From JAKFDI01 sp044508835 (GTDB lineage: Bacteria; Pseudomonadota; Gammaproteobacteria; Burkholderiales; Burkholderiaceae_C), in contig JBIQHD010000011.1 of assembly GCA_044508835.1 (NCBI GenBank), positions 55,517-119,516 on the forward strand: 64,000 nt of DNA. The letters run 5' to 3'. Shown here piece by piece: positions 25,589 to 33,556 of this stretch (its first letter is position 1; each line of letters starts with the position of its first letter). The translations under genes were made by a program, and so were the position numbers. The notes under the pieces are model-generated. The model was not told the DNA's origin. It made no database searches and saw nothing but the letters and a program-made list of their open reading frames with translations.

Positions 25589-26793
25589 TGGTGCCCGCAT
25601 CCGCGCAGGCCCGGCGCGCCGCGCTGCGCGACGAAGTGCAGGCCTTCCTGCGCGACCACGGGCACCTCGCGCCCAAGGGCTACGCGCGCCCGCGCAAGGC
25701 GCCGGACGTCCTGGCCTGGCAGGCCCTGCTGCTGCGCCATGGCTACGCGGGCCGCGAGGTGCCGCGCGCCTACGGCGGCTTCGGCGCCGAGCCCGACGTG
25801 CTGAGCCGCTCGATCATCAGCGACGAGTTCGCCCGCGCGGGCGTGCCCGGCGGCCTGGGCGGGCAAGGCGTGGAGATGGTCGTGCCGACCCTGCTGGCGA
25901 TCGGCACCGAGGCGCAGAAGGCCGCCTACATCGCCCCGACCCTGCGCGGCGAATTCATCTGGTGCCAGGGCTTCTCGGAGCCGAACGCCGGGTCCGACCT
26001 GGCGTCGCTGGCCACCGCCGCACGCGAGGAGGGGGACGAGCTCGTCCTCGACGGCCAGAAGATCTGGACCTCGTCCGCGCACGAGGCCGACTACATGCAT
26101 GCGCTCGTGCGCACCGGCCGCGGCGAACGCAAGACCGACGGCATCACCTACGTGATCGTGGCCATGAACACCCCCGGCATCGAGGTCCGGCGCATCGAGA
26201 GCATGGCGGGCAAGGACTACTTCGACGGGCGGCCCTCCTTCAACGAGGTGTTCTTCACCGGCGTGCGCGTGCCCAAGGCCCACGTGATCGGCGCCATCGG
26301 CCAGGGCTGGGCCTGCGCCACCCGCACGCTCGCCAGCGAGCGCAGCATGCTGGGCGACGCGGGGCGGATGGAGCGGCGGCTGCACGACATCGGGCAGCTG
26401 TTCAAGCAGCGGTTCGCCGGCCGCGTGCCGGCCGGCGATCCGGTGCTGGTCGACCGGCTGGCCGCGCTGGCCTGCCGCGTCGCCGCGATGCGCGCGCATG
26501 CCGACCGCCTGCTCGCCGCCGCCCTCCGCGACGAGGACCCGGGGTTCTCGCCGACCATCGTCAAGCTGCTCGGCTGCGAACTGAACTACCAACTGTCGGT
26601 GCTGGCGGTCGACGCGATGGGCGAGGCGGGCCAGCTCTACGACGACAGCCCGGGGCTGTACGACGAAGGCGTGTGGCCGTTCCGCGCGATGTTCGACCTG
26701 GCGCTGATCATCGGCGGCGGCTCCGCCCAGATCCAGCGCAACATCATCGCCGAGCGGGGCCTCGGGCTGCCGCGCGAGCGCCCGGCCGCGTGA
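25588..26793 (+). CDS. Acyl-CoA dehydrogenase, subunit 1
   Basis: A 401-aa FAD-dependent acyl-CoA dehydrogenase introducing an alpha-beta double bond. It shows the N-terminal helical domain (PRAYGGFGAEP), the FAD/substrate signature QGFSEPNAGSDLASL, the beta-domain NGQKIW-like DGQKIWTSSAH, and a C-terminal GGGSAQIQRNIIAERGLGLP. The ATG at 25588 overlaps the preceding stop (TGATG) and matches the family start. It is immediately followed by a shorter, more divergent dehydrogenase, a pairing typical of heteromeric alpha2beta2 dehydrogenases such as those acting on steroid side chains. The same kind of pair recurs at 42502-44735. Confidence 0.92.
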   Translation: MVPASAQARRAALRDEVQAFLRDHGHLAPKGYARPRKAPDVLAWQALLLRHGYAGREVPRAYGGFGAEPDVLSRSIISDEFARAGVPGGLGGQGVEMVVPTLLAIGTEAQKAAYIAPTLRGEFIWCQGFSEPNAGSDLASLATAAREEGDELVLDGQKIWTSSAHEADYMHALVRTGRGERKTDGITYVIVAMNTPGIEVRRIESMAGKDYFDGRPSFNEVFFTGVRVPKAHVIGAIGQGWACATRTLASERSMLGDAGRMERRLHDIGQLFKQRFAGRVPAGDPVLVDRLAALACRVAAMRAHADRLLAAALRDEDPGFSPTIVKLLGCELNYQLSVLAVDAMGEAGQLYDDSPGLYDEGVWPFRAMFDLALIIGGGSAQIQRNIIAERGLGLPRERPAA

Positions 26794-27791
26794 TGCTGGC
26801 GATCCACGAAGACCTCACGCCGGACCAGGCGGCCCTGGCCGAAGGGCTCGCGCGCCTGCTGCAGCGCGACGGGGGGCATGCCGCACGCGACTTCCAGGCG
26901 TTCGGCGGGCCCGGGCTCATGGTGCCGGAGCGGTGCGGCGGCGTGGGCCTGTCCAGCGTCGAAGCCGCGCTGGTGGCGCGCGCCGTCGGCAGGCAGTGCA
27001 GCCCGCTGCCGTACATCGGGCAATTCGTCGCCTCGCGCGCGCTCGTGCTCGCCGGCGGGCAGGATGCCCGGCTCGCGGCGATCGCGCGCGGCGAATGCCG
27101 GATCGCGGTGGCGCTGCGATCCGGCGCGGCCGCGGTCGATGGCCGCCTGCGCGGGAGCGCGGACTTCGTCCTCGACGCGCCGGGCTGCGACGCCTTGCTG
27201 GTGCGCGACGGGCACGGCGCGCTGCACCTCGTCCAGCGGCAGGCCGGCGTCGCCGACGAGCCGCTGGTCACGGTGGACCGCAGCCGCCGCATCGCCAACG
27301 TCCGTCTCGAATCCGCCGCCGCGCAGCGGCTGGAGATCGACGCCCCCGGCCTGCGCGCGCTGGCCGCACTCGAGCGGCTGCTGCTCGCCGCCGAGACCCT
27401 GGGCGCCTGCGAGTCGCTGCTGCAGCGGACGCTGGCCTACGCGCGGGAGCGGCGCCAGTTCGGCCGGCCCATCGGTTCCTTCCAGGCCATCAAGCACCTG
27501 TGCGCGGACCTGGCGGCCGAGCTCGACCTGGCGCGCTCGCTCGTCTGGCAGGCGGCCGCCCGCCACGCCGAGGACGGCGACGCCCTGCTCTGCGCCCAGG
27601 CCAAGGCGCACATGGACGACGTGGCGCGCCCGCTCGCCCGCGGCGCCGTCGAGGTGCATGGCGCGATGGGCTTCGCGGCGGAATCGGGCCTGCACCTGTG
27701 GACCAAGCGCATCGCCGTCAACCGCAGCCTGGGCGGCGCGCCGGAACAGCTGCGGCGCGAGATCGCCGCCCTGCACGGCTGGGTGGTTTAG
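26793..27791 (+). CDS. Acyl-CoA dehydrogenase, subunit 2 (short)
   Basis: A 332-aa acyl-CoA dehydrogenase-like protein. The middle beta domain is shortened and the FAD signature is weak, while the C-terminal helical domain is well kept (ARERRQFGRPIGSFQAIKH, AVEVHGAMGFAAESGLHLWTKR). Such short members pair with a full-length partner to share FAD and substrate sites. It overlaps the stop of subunit 1 by TGATG, strongly suggesting translational coupling and complex formation. Its TAG stop lies inside the left arm of a perfect 21-bp palindrome that should end the operon. Confidence 0.88.
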   Translation: MLAIHEDLTPDQAALAEGLARLLQRDGGHAARDFQAFGGPGLMVPERCGGVGLSSVEAALVARAVGRQCSPLPYIGQFVASRALVLAGGQDARLAAIARGECRIAVALRSGAAAVDGRLRGSADFVLDAPGCDALLVRDGHGALHLVQRQAGVADEPLVTVDRSRRIANVRLESAAAQRLEIDAPGLRALAALERLLLAAETLGACESLLQRTLAYARERRQFGRPIGSFQAIKHLCADLAAELDLARSLVWQAAARHAEDGDALLCAQAKAHMDDVARPLARGAVEVHGAMGFAAESGLHLWTKRIAVNRSLGGAPEQLRREIAALHGWVV

Positions 27792-27835
27792 GGCCTGTTC
27801 ACGCGAGGGGAGTGCTCGCGTGAACAGGCCCTAAA
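27787..27835. terminator. Perfect 21-bp palindrome ending the catabolic operon
   Basis: The left arm 27787-27807 and right arm 27815-27835 are perfect reverse complements with a 7-nt loop. The left arm begins TTTAGGGCC and contains the stop codon of the dehydrogenase; the right arm ends GGCCCTAAA. The stem is long enough to terminate transcription in both directions, and the last bases of the arms give short A and T tracts. Confidence 0.7.
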
Positions 27836-27867
27836 GTCCGGTGCATCCGCCAGCGGCCAGGCCCCCG

Positions 27868-28761
27868 ATGTCCAAGAACCACCCGTTGACCTTCAAGCAG
27901 ATGGAGGCCTTCCGCGCGATCGCCACCTACGGCAGCTTCGCCGCCGCGGCCAAGAAGCTCTGGGCGACCCAGCCCGCGATCTCCAAGCGCATCGCGGAGA
28001 TGGAGTCCGCGCTCGGCGTCGAGCTGCTCAGCCGCTCGCACTCGGGCGTGCAGCTCACGCAGCAGGGCGCCATGCTGCTGGACATGTGCAACGACATGCT
28101 GCTGCTGCGCGAGCGCATGGTCAAGGCGCTGGGCAAGCCGATCGCGTTCAAGGGCGACTTCCGCTTCGGGGTGACGGAGCTGGGCGCCATGACCTTCCTG
28201 CCGGTGCTGGTGCCGGAGATCCGCCGCTCGATCCCCGAGGCGTCGCTGCATCCGGAAGTGGGCCTGAGCCGCGCGCTGCTCGCCAAGCTGGTCGACGGCA
28301 CGCTCGACCTGATCGTGCTGCCGATGCGGCCCGTGGGCCCCCGGATCCAGCAGATGGAGCTGGCGAACGTGAAGTTCGCCTGGATGTGCGCACCCGACCT
28401 GGACGTGCCGTCGAAGATGCCGGTCGGCGAGCTGGTGCACCACTCGCTGCTGGGCCAGACGCCGGACTCCGGCTTGCAGCGGGCCATCGCCGCCTGGCTG
28501 AAATCCAACGGGGTGCCGGCCAAGTTCAGCCTCGTCAGCAACAGCGTCAGCGTGCTGGGAAGCCTGAGCATGGCCGGGCTCGGCCTGAGCTGCCTGCCGG
28601 TGGCGCAGTTCTCGCACCACGTGAAGGAGGGCCGGCTGAAGATCGTGCAGACCGATCCGGCGCCGCCCCAGGTGACCTACTACATCGGCTACCGCGACGA
28701 CGCGCTGTCCTCGATCAGCTCGATCGTCGCGAACATGATCCGGCGGGCCGGGAAGCTGTAG
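27868..28761 (+). CDS. LysR-family transcriptional regulator
   Basis: A 297-aa LysR regulator. The winged HTH is in residues about 8-65 (LTFKQMEAFRAIATYGSFAAAAKKL, TQPAISKRIAEMESALG), and a periplasmic-binding-fold effector domain follows (about 90-290). It sits between the two catabolic operons, after the palindromic terminator and converging with the MaoC gene. It is the natural candidate regulator for both operons, whose promoters share a motif (23163-23203 and 46371-46398). The ATG at 27868 is used; a GTG 27 bp upstream is in the palindrome flank. Confidence 0.9.
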   Translation: MSKNHPLTFKQMEAFRAIATYGSFAAAAKKLWATQPAISKRIAEMESALGVELLSRSHSGVQLTQQGAMLLDMCNDMLLLRERMVKALGKPIAFKGDFRFGVTELGAMTFLPVLVPEIRRSIPEASLHPEVGLSRALLAKLVDGTLDLIVLPMRPVGPRIQQMELANVKFAWMCAPDLDVPSKMPVGELVHHSLLGQTPDSGLQRAIAAWLKSNGVPAKFSLVSNSVSVLGSLSMAGLGLSCLPVAQFSHHVKEGRLKIVQTDPAPPQVTYYIGYRDDALSSISSIVANMIRRAGKL

Positions 28762-28770
28762 CCGCCCGCC

Positions 28771-29604
28771 TCACCCGAGGGTGGCCGAGCCGCTGATGCA
28801 CGTGCCGCCGCGCCTGCGCAGTTCCAGCCTCACCCCCCCGCCGTCTTCCCACGCCGCCGCGACGAGGTCGTCCGTGTGGTACGCCGGCCCGACGTTGCGG
28901 AACTGCAGCGAGACGATCCGCTTCGAGGGGTCCGTCGCGGCGGCGAGCGCGGCCAGCCAGGTCGCCTGCAGCGGCCCGTGCACGACCAGGCCCGGAAAGC
29001 CCTCGACCCCCGTCGCGTACCCCAGGTCGTAGTGGATGCGGTGGCTGTTCGCCGTGAGGGCCGAATAGCGGAACAGCGTCAGCGGATCGCCCGCGCAGGG
29101 CCGCACGACGGCGCCGGCCGGCAGGTCCGCCGGCGGCGCGGACGCGCCCGGGCCCCGGGCGCCCGGCGGCGCCTCCTGCATGTAGACCACGTCCTGCTCT
29201 TCCTCGAGCACGACCTCGCCCCCGACGTCGAAGGTCCGCCGGATCGTCAGCAGCACCAGCGGGCCGCTGCGCCCCGCCTTGTCCGCGATGCCGTGGATGC
29301 GGCTCGTGCGCGTGACGGCATCGCCCGCGCGCAGCGGCCGCAGGAACTTCAGCCGCCCGCCCGCAGCCATGCGCCGCGGCAGGTGCTGGAAGGGCGGCAG
29401 GAAGCCCTCGCCCAGCAGGCCGCCGTCGGCGCGCAGCGCGGCCGGCCGGGTCCACTGCCGGAACATCATCCAGTGCCACAGCGCCGGCATGCTGCCGTCG
29501 GCCGGCAGTTCCACGTCGAGCACCGCGGCGGCATCCGCGAGGAAGGAGGCCGTGACGACGTCCTGCGCCGTTTCCGACTTGCCGAGAAATGCTTCGTAGT
29601 CCAT
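28771..29604 (-). CDS. MaoC/FAS1-type dehydratase (double hotdog)
   Basis: A 277-aa protein resembling HTD2/mesaconyl-C4-CoA hydratase: an N-terminal MaoC-like domain (WHWMMFRQW, FLPPFQHLPRRMAAGG, PLRAGDAV) and a C-terminal hotdog with FRYSALTANSHRIHYDLGYA and HGPLQATWLAAL. The His/Tyr/Asp hydratase residues appear conserved. It would hydrate or dehydrate an unsaturated acyl-CoA. It is the last gene of the 15-gene minus-strand operon and starts immediately after the stop of the nitronate monooxygenase-like gene. Confidence 0.82.
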   Translation of the reverse strand: MDYEAFLGKSETAQDVVTASFLADAAAVLDVELPADGSMPALWHWMMFRQWTRPAALRADGGLLGEGFLPPFQHLPRRMAAGGRLKFLRPLRAGDAVTRTSRIHGIADKAGRSGPLVLLTIRRTFDVGGEVVLEEEQDVVYMQEAPPGARGPGASAPPADLPAGAVVRPCAGDPLTLFRYSALTANSHRIHYDLGYATGVEGFPGLVVHGPLQATWLAALAAATDPSKRIVSLQFRNVGPAYHTDDLVAAAWEDGGGVRLELRRRGGTCISGSATLG

Positions 29605-30765
29605 TCAGTCCGCCGAGTCCGCCGAGTCCGTGGTGCCCGCGTACCGTTGCCACCGGGCGGCCAGCCTTTCCATCGCCTCGAGGTAGTCGCTCTGCAGTTC
29701 CACCATCAGCGCGCGCACGCTGCGCTCCTCGGTCACGTCGACCACCGCCTGCCCGCAGGGCGTGGTGTAGAAGTCCTCGCGCTCGGCGCGGTCGATGCGC
29801 GGCACCGCCATGCGCACCAGCACCTCCTGCAACGGCGGGGGCAGGGGCCGCGGCGCCCCGGGCGCTTCCCAGGCCTCGGACCAGCGGCTGCGCAGCAGGC
29901 GCACCGGCTTGCCGGTGCGGCTGAGGCTCTGCACCGCGTCCTCGGCGCGGGCGCGGAACAGCACGTTCTTCTGGAAGGGCAGCAGCTCGCTCTCGCGCGT
30001 GGCCAGCCACAGCGTGCCGCACCACACGCCCTCGGCGCCCATCGCGATCGCCCCGGCGATCTGGCTGCCGCGGCTGATGCCGCCGGCGGCCAGCACCGCC
30101 ATGCGGCCCTGCGCCGCGGCGATCACCTGCGGCAGCAGCACGAGGGTGCTGATCTGCCCGGTGTGCCCGGCCGCCTCGCTGCCCTGGGCGATGACGAGGT
30201 CGAGGCCGGCGTCGCGGTGCCGCGCCGCGTGCTCCGGCTTGCCGCACAGCGCGCCCACCAGCTTGCCCAGCGCATGGCATTCGTCGACGAGGTGCGGCGG
30301 CGGCGTGCCCAGCGCGCTGACGATCAGCCGGGCCTTGGGATGGCGCATCGCCACCTCGAGCAGCCTCATCGCGCCGGCCGGGGTGTTGTTGCGCTCGCTC
30401 TGCCTGCGGTCGCGCGCCACCTGCTGCGCGACCTCGTCCGGCAGCTCGGGGATGCCGGCGTCCGCGAGCATGTCGTCGACGAACTTCAGGTGCGCCGGCG
30501 GCACGAGCTCGCGCAGCGGCCCCTCGGAAGTCTCGGCGTCCTTCGCGTAGCGGCCGGGGATCAGCACGTCGACGCCGTACGGGCGGTCCCCCACGTGCTC
30601 GTCGATCCAGCGCAGCTCGGCCTCCAGGCCCTCGGGCGAGAACAGGTGCGCGCCCAGCACCCCGCAGCCGCCCGCGCGGCTGATCTCGACGACGACGTCG
30701 CGGCAATGCGAGAAGCCGAAGATCGGCACCTCGCAGCCCAGCTTCTCGCAGATCGGCGTGCGCAT
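29605..30765 (-). CDS. Nitronate monooxygenase-family flavoprotein (paralogue)
   Basis: A 386-aa FMN-dependent TIM-barrel protein with PIFGFSHCRDVVVEI near the N-terminus, QGSEAAGHTGQ and LAAGGISRGSQIAGA with GAEGVWCGT. It aligns along its full length with the protein at 24464-25588, so each of the two catabolic operons carries one copy. It lies between the enoyl-CoA hydratase gene (3-bp gap) and the MaoC gene (adjacent). The true reaction is unknown; the conserved context argues for a role in acyl-CoA metabolism rather than detoxification of nitroalkanes. Confidence 0.87.
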   Translation of the reverse strand: MRTPICEKLGCEVPIFGFSHCRDVVVEISRAGGCGVLGAHLFSPEGLEAELRWIDEHVGDRPYGVDVLIPGRYAKDAETSEGPLRELVPPAHLKFVDDMLADAGIPELPDEVAQQVARDRRQSERNNTPAGAMRLLEVAMRHPKARLIVSALGTPPPHLVDECHALGKLVGALCGKPEHAARHRDAGLDLVIAQGSEAAGHTGQISTLVLLPQVIAAAQGRMAVLAAGGISRGSQIAGAIAMGAEGVWCGTLWLATRESELLPFQKNVLFRARAEDAVQSLSRTGKPVRLLRSRWSEAWEAPGAPRPLPPPLQEVLVRMAVPRIDRAEREDFYTTPCGQAVVDVTEERSVRALMVELQSDYLEAMERLAARWQRYAGTTDSADSAD

Positions 30766-30768
30766 GCG

Positions 30769-31560
30769 TCAGCCCCCCTGCCAGTGCGGCGCGCGCTTCT
30801 CGACGAACGCGCGCGGTCCTTCGAGGAAGTCGGCGGTCCGGCGGATGCGCTGCATCGCCGCGACCGCCTGTGTCCGCAGCTCGGCCTCGCCGTGAAGGAC
30901 GGCGGCCCGCGTGATCGCCATCGCCTCGCGCACCGCCAGCGGCGCGCAGGCCGCGACGTCCGCCGCGAGTTCCAGCGCCCGGGCGCGCAGTGCTTCGAAC
31001 GACACGACGTCGTTGACCAGGCCGAACTGCAGCGCCTGCGCGGCCGTGATCGTGCCGCCCGCGAGCACCATCCGGTTGGCGACCACGCGCGGCAGCGACC
31101 GCGGCAGCCGCCAGAGGCCTCCGGCGCCGGCCACCAGCGAACGCTTCACCTCGGGCAGGCCGAAGACCGCATGGTCGGCCGCCACGGCCAGTTCGCACGC
31201 CAGCATGATCTCGAGCCCGCCGGCCAGCGCCGGGCCATTGACGGCGGCGATCCACGGCTTGGTGCGCTGCGCGAAGACGAAGCCGGCGAAGCCGGCCTGC
31301 GGCGTGCGGACCGAATCGATCTGCCCTCCAGCGATGGCCTTCAGGTCGGCACCGGCGCTGAACGCCTGTCGGCCCGCGCCGGTCACGATGGTGACCCAGG
31401 TGCCGGGGTCGGACTCGGTCTCTTCGATGATGGCGGCGAGGCGCCGCACCACCCGGCCGTCGACCGCGTTGCGGGCCTGCGGCCGGTTCAGCGTGACCAG
31501 GGCGACGTGGGGCGCGGGGCAATCCAGCAGGACCACGTCGTCGTCGGTGGGAGAAGTCAT
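30769..31560 (-). CDS. Enoyl-CoA hydratase/isomerase
   Basis: A 263-aa crotonase-family protein. It has LNRPQARNAVD, an oxyanion-hole segment AFSAGADLKAIA and the second oxyanion turn AVNGPALAGGLEIMLACELAVAA. The catalytic acidic position (LPEVKRSLVAGAGG) has the E/K arrangement usual for hydratases with one strong Glu. It starts in a TCAT (ATGA) overlap with the alpha/beta hydrolase. It probably hydrates the enoyl-CoA made by one of the dehydrogenase pairs. Confidence 0.9.
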   Translation of the reverse strand: MTSPTDDDVVLLDCPAPHVALVTLNRPQARNAVDGRVVRRLAAIIEETESDPGTWVTIVTGAGRQAFSAGADLKAIAGGQIDSVRTPQAGFAGFVFAQRTKPWIAAVNGPALAGGLEIMLACELAVAADHAVFGLPEVKRSLVAGAGGLWRLPRSLPRVVANRMVLAGGTITAAQALQFGLVNDVVSFEALRARALELAADVAACAPLAVREAMAITRAAVLHGEAELRTQAVAAMQRIRRTADFLEGPRAFVEKRAPHWQGG

Positions 31561-32525
31561 TCGGCCAGGCTTTCCGTACGTTGGAGCCCGAACGCGGCGC
31601 GCAGGCGCGCGGCCACCCGCCCGTTGGCATCGCGCGCCGCGTCCAGCACATGGGGGTTGGCGAAGAAGCCGTGCACCGTCCCGGCGTACTCGACGTGCTC
31701 GGTGGGCACGCCCGAGGCTTCGAGGCGCCGCGCGTAGAGCCTCACGTCGTCGACGAGCGGGTCGCACCCGGCCGCGATCACGAGCGCGGGCGGCAGCCCC
31801 GCGCACGACGCGGCGAGGATCGGCGAGGCGCGCCAGTCGAGCGCGTCTTCGGGGCCGCGCAGGTAGTGGCGGCGGAACCAGCGCATCGCCTCGGCCGACA
31901 GGACGCCGCAGCCGCTGGCGAAGCGCTCGAAGCTGCCCGCCTCCAGGCGGTAGTCGGCCACCGGGTACACCAGCACCTGCAGCGCCAGCGCGGGCCCGCC
32001 CTGGTCGCGCGCCATGAGGGCGGCGACCGTGGCCAGGTTGGCGCCGGCGCTGTCGCCCATCACCGCGATCCGGCCGGCGTCCAGGCCCAGGCCGGCAGCG
32101 TGCCGGGCGACCCAGCGCAAGGCCTGCCATGCATCCTCGACGGCGGCGGGAAAGCGCGCTTCCGGCGCCTTGCGGTAGTCCACGGAGACGAGCGCCGCGT
32201 TCGCCGCCAGCGCGGTGCGGCGCGCCGTGTCGTCGTGCGTGTCGATGGAGCCGATGACGTGGCCGCCGCCGTGGAAGTAGACGATCACCGGCGCGGGCAC
32301 CGGCGCCGTACCGGGCAGGTACAGCCGCGCGCGCAGGGACAGGCCGCCGGCGCCGGGGATCCGCAGCTCGCGCACGGCGCAGTCCCCGGCGACGGGCGGC
32401 CGCATGCGCGCGAGCGCCGCGAGCTCCGTGCGCGCATCCTGCGGCGACAGCGACTCGATCGGCCGCACGCCCAGCGCCTCGGCGCGGGCGAGCATGGCGG
32501 CCGTCTGCGGCTCCAGCGGGGACAC
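31557..32525 (-). CDS. Alpha/beta hydrolase, hormone-sensitive-lipase family esterase
   Basis: A 322-aa cytosolic esterase. The HSL-family oxyanion motif HGGGH is at residues 85-89, the nucleophile S159 is in GDSAGAN, the acid is D255 (GCDPLVDD) and the base is H285 (GTVHGFF). All catalytic residues are present. In a cluster with two Baeyer-Villiger-type monooxygenases the natural job is to hydrolyse the ester or lactone they form, which is inference from context. It lies 10 bp after the Bug gene and overlaps the hydratase gene downstream. Confidence 0.92.
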   Translation of the reverse strand: MSPLEPQTAAMLARAEALGVRPIESLSPQDARTELAALARMRPPVAGDCAVRELRIPGAGGLSLRARLYLPGTAPVPAPVIVYFHGGGHVIGSIDTHDDTARRTALAANAALVSVDYRKAPEARFPAAVEDAWQALRWVARHAAGLGLDAGRIAVMGDSAGANLATVAALMARDQGGPALALQVLVYPVADYRLEAGSFERFASGCGVLSAEAMRWFRRHYLRGPEDALDWRASPILAASCAGLPPALVIAAGCDPLVDDVRLYARRLEASGVPTEHVEYAGTVHGFFANPHVLDAARDANGRVAARLRAAFGLQRTESLAE

Positions 32526-32535
32526 CGGCCGCGCC

Positions 32536-33504
32536 TCAGCCTGCCTTGAGGTTCTTTTCCTTGATGATCACGCGCACCCGCTCGCGGGCGGCCATGGCCA
32601 TCTCGGTGAACGCCGCCGGCTCCATCGGCGTCGGCGTCAGGTCGGCGGCGATGGAGGCGCGGAACTTGTCGCTGCCCACCAGCGGGATCATCGTGGCGGC
32701 CAGCTTGTCGACCACCGGCTTGGGCGTGCCCTTGGGCACCATGAGCCCGTGGAACCAGCGGTACACCGTGTTGGTCAGGCCGAGCTCCTTGAACGTCGGC
32801 ACTTCGGACAGGGCGCCGATGCGCTCGGTGGACGAGATGCCCAGCACGCGCAGGGCGCCGGCACGATGCTGCGCGAGCAGGCTGGCCGTCGTGCCGAAGA
32901 ACGCCGGCACGATGTTGCCGAGCACGTCGCGCACGGCGTCGGCCTCGCCCTTGTACGGGATCATGTTCATCTTCACGTTGGCGTCGCTCATGAACATCTC
33001 GGCGGACAGCCGCGTGGAGCTGACCACGCCGAACGTGGCGCAGTTCACCTCGCCCCGCCTGCGGACCTCGTCGACGAACTCCTGCACCGTCCTGGCCGGG
33101 AAGTCCTTGTGCACCGCCAGCGCCATGCCGCCCATGTACAGCGGCGACAGCAGCTCGAAGTCTTCCAGCTTGTAGTTGAAGTCGGTCAGCACCAGCGGGT
33201 TGATCAGCACCGACGAATCGGTCGCCATGCCGATGACGTAGCCCGTCTTCTCGGACCGCGCGACGAACTGCGCGGCGACCGAGCCCGCGACGCCCGCCTT
33301 GTTCTGGATCACGATGGGCTGGCCCAGCACCGGGCTCATCAGCTCGCCGATGCGGCGGGCGCCGAGGTCGGCGCCGCCGCCCGCCGTGGCCGGCACGATG
33401 ATCTCGATCGGCCGGGTGGGGTAGCCGTCCTGGGCGCGAAGGACCGCGGGGGCGGCCATGGCGGAGAAGCCGGCGGCCAGAACGAGGCGTCGATTGATGG
33501 TCAT
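32536..33504 (-). CDS. Bug/TctC-family periplasmic solute-binding protein
   Basis: A 322-aa extracytoplasmic receptor. A Tat/Sec-like signal (NRRLVLAAGFSAMAAPAVLRAQ) precedes YPTRPIEIIVPATAGGGADL, the Bug-family start. The ATG at 33504 is chosen because AGGAGA lies 7 nt upstream; a start 33 bp further upstream lacks this. No TctA or TctB membrane genes are nearby, so it is an orphan receptor, as is common in Burkholderiales. Being inside the operon, it probably binds the carboxylate substrate of the pathway and either feeds a distant transporter or acts in sensing. Confidence 0.92.
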   Translation of the reverse strand: MTINRRLVLAAGFSAMAAPAVLRAQDGYPTRPIEIIVPATAGGGADLGARRIGELMSPVLGQPIVIQNKAGVAGSVAAQFVARSEKTGYVIGMATDSSVLINPLVLTDFNYKLEDFELLSPLYMGGMALAVHKDFPARTVQEFVDEVRRRGEVNCATFGVVSSTRLSAEMFMSDANVKMNMIPYKGEADAVRDVLGNIVPAFFGTTASLLAQHRAGALRVLGISSTERIGALSEVPTFKELGLTNTVYRWFHGLMVPKGTPKPVVDKLAATMIPLVGSDKFRASIAADLTPTPMEPAAFTEMAMAARERVRVIIKEKNLKAG

Positions 33505-33556
33505 GTCACTGTCTCCTAGTCGATTGAAATTCACCACGGATCCCCCGCTGCCGGCG

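Noticed and set aside
28715..31651. Long alternative frame over the MaoC, NMO and hydratase genes
   Set aside because: The product is Arg/Gly-rich without motifs, while the other frame encodes three well-conserved enzymes.
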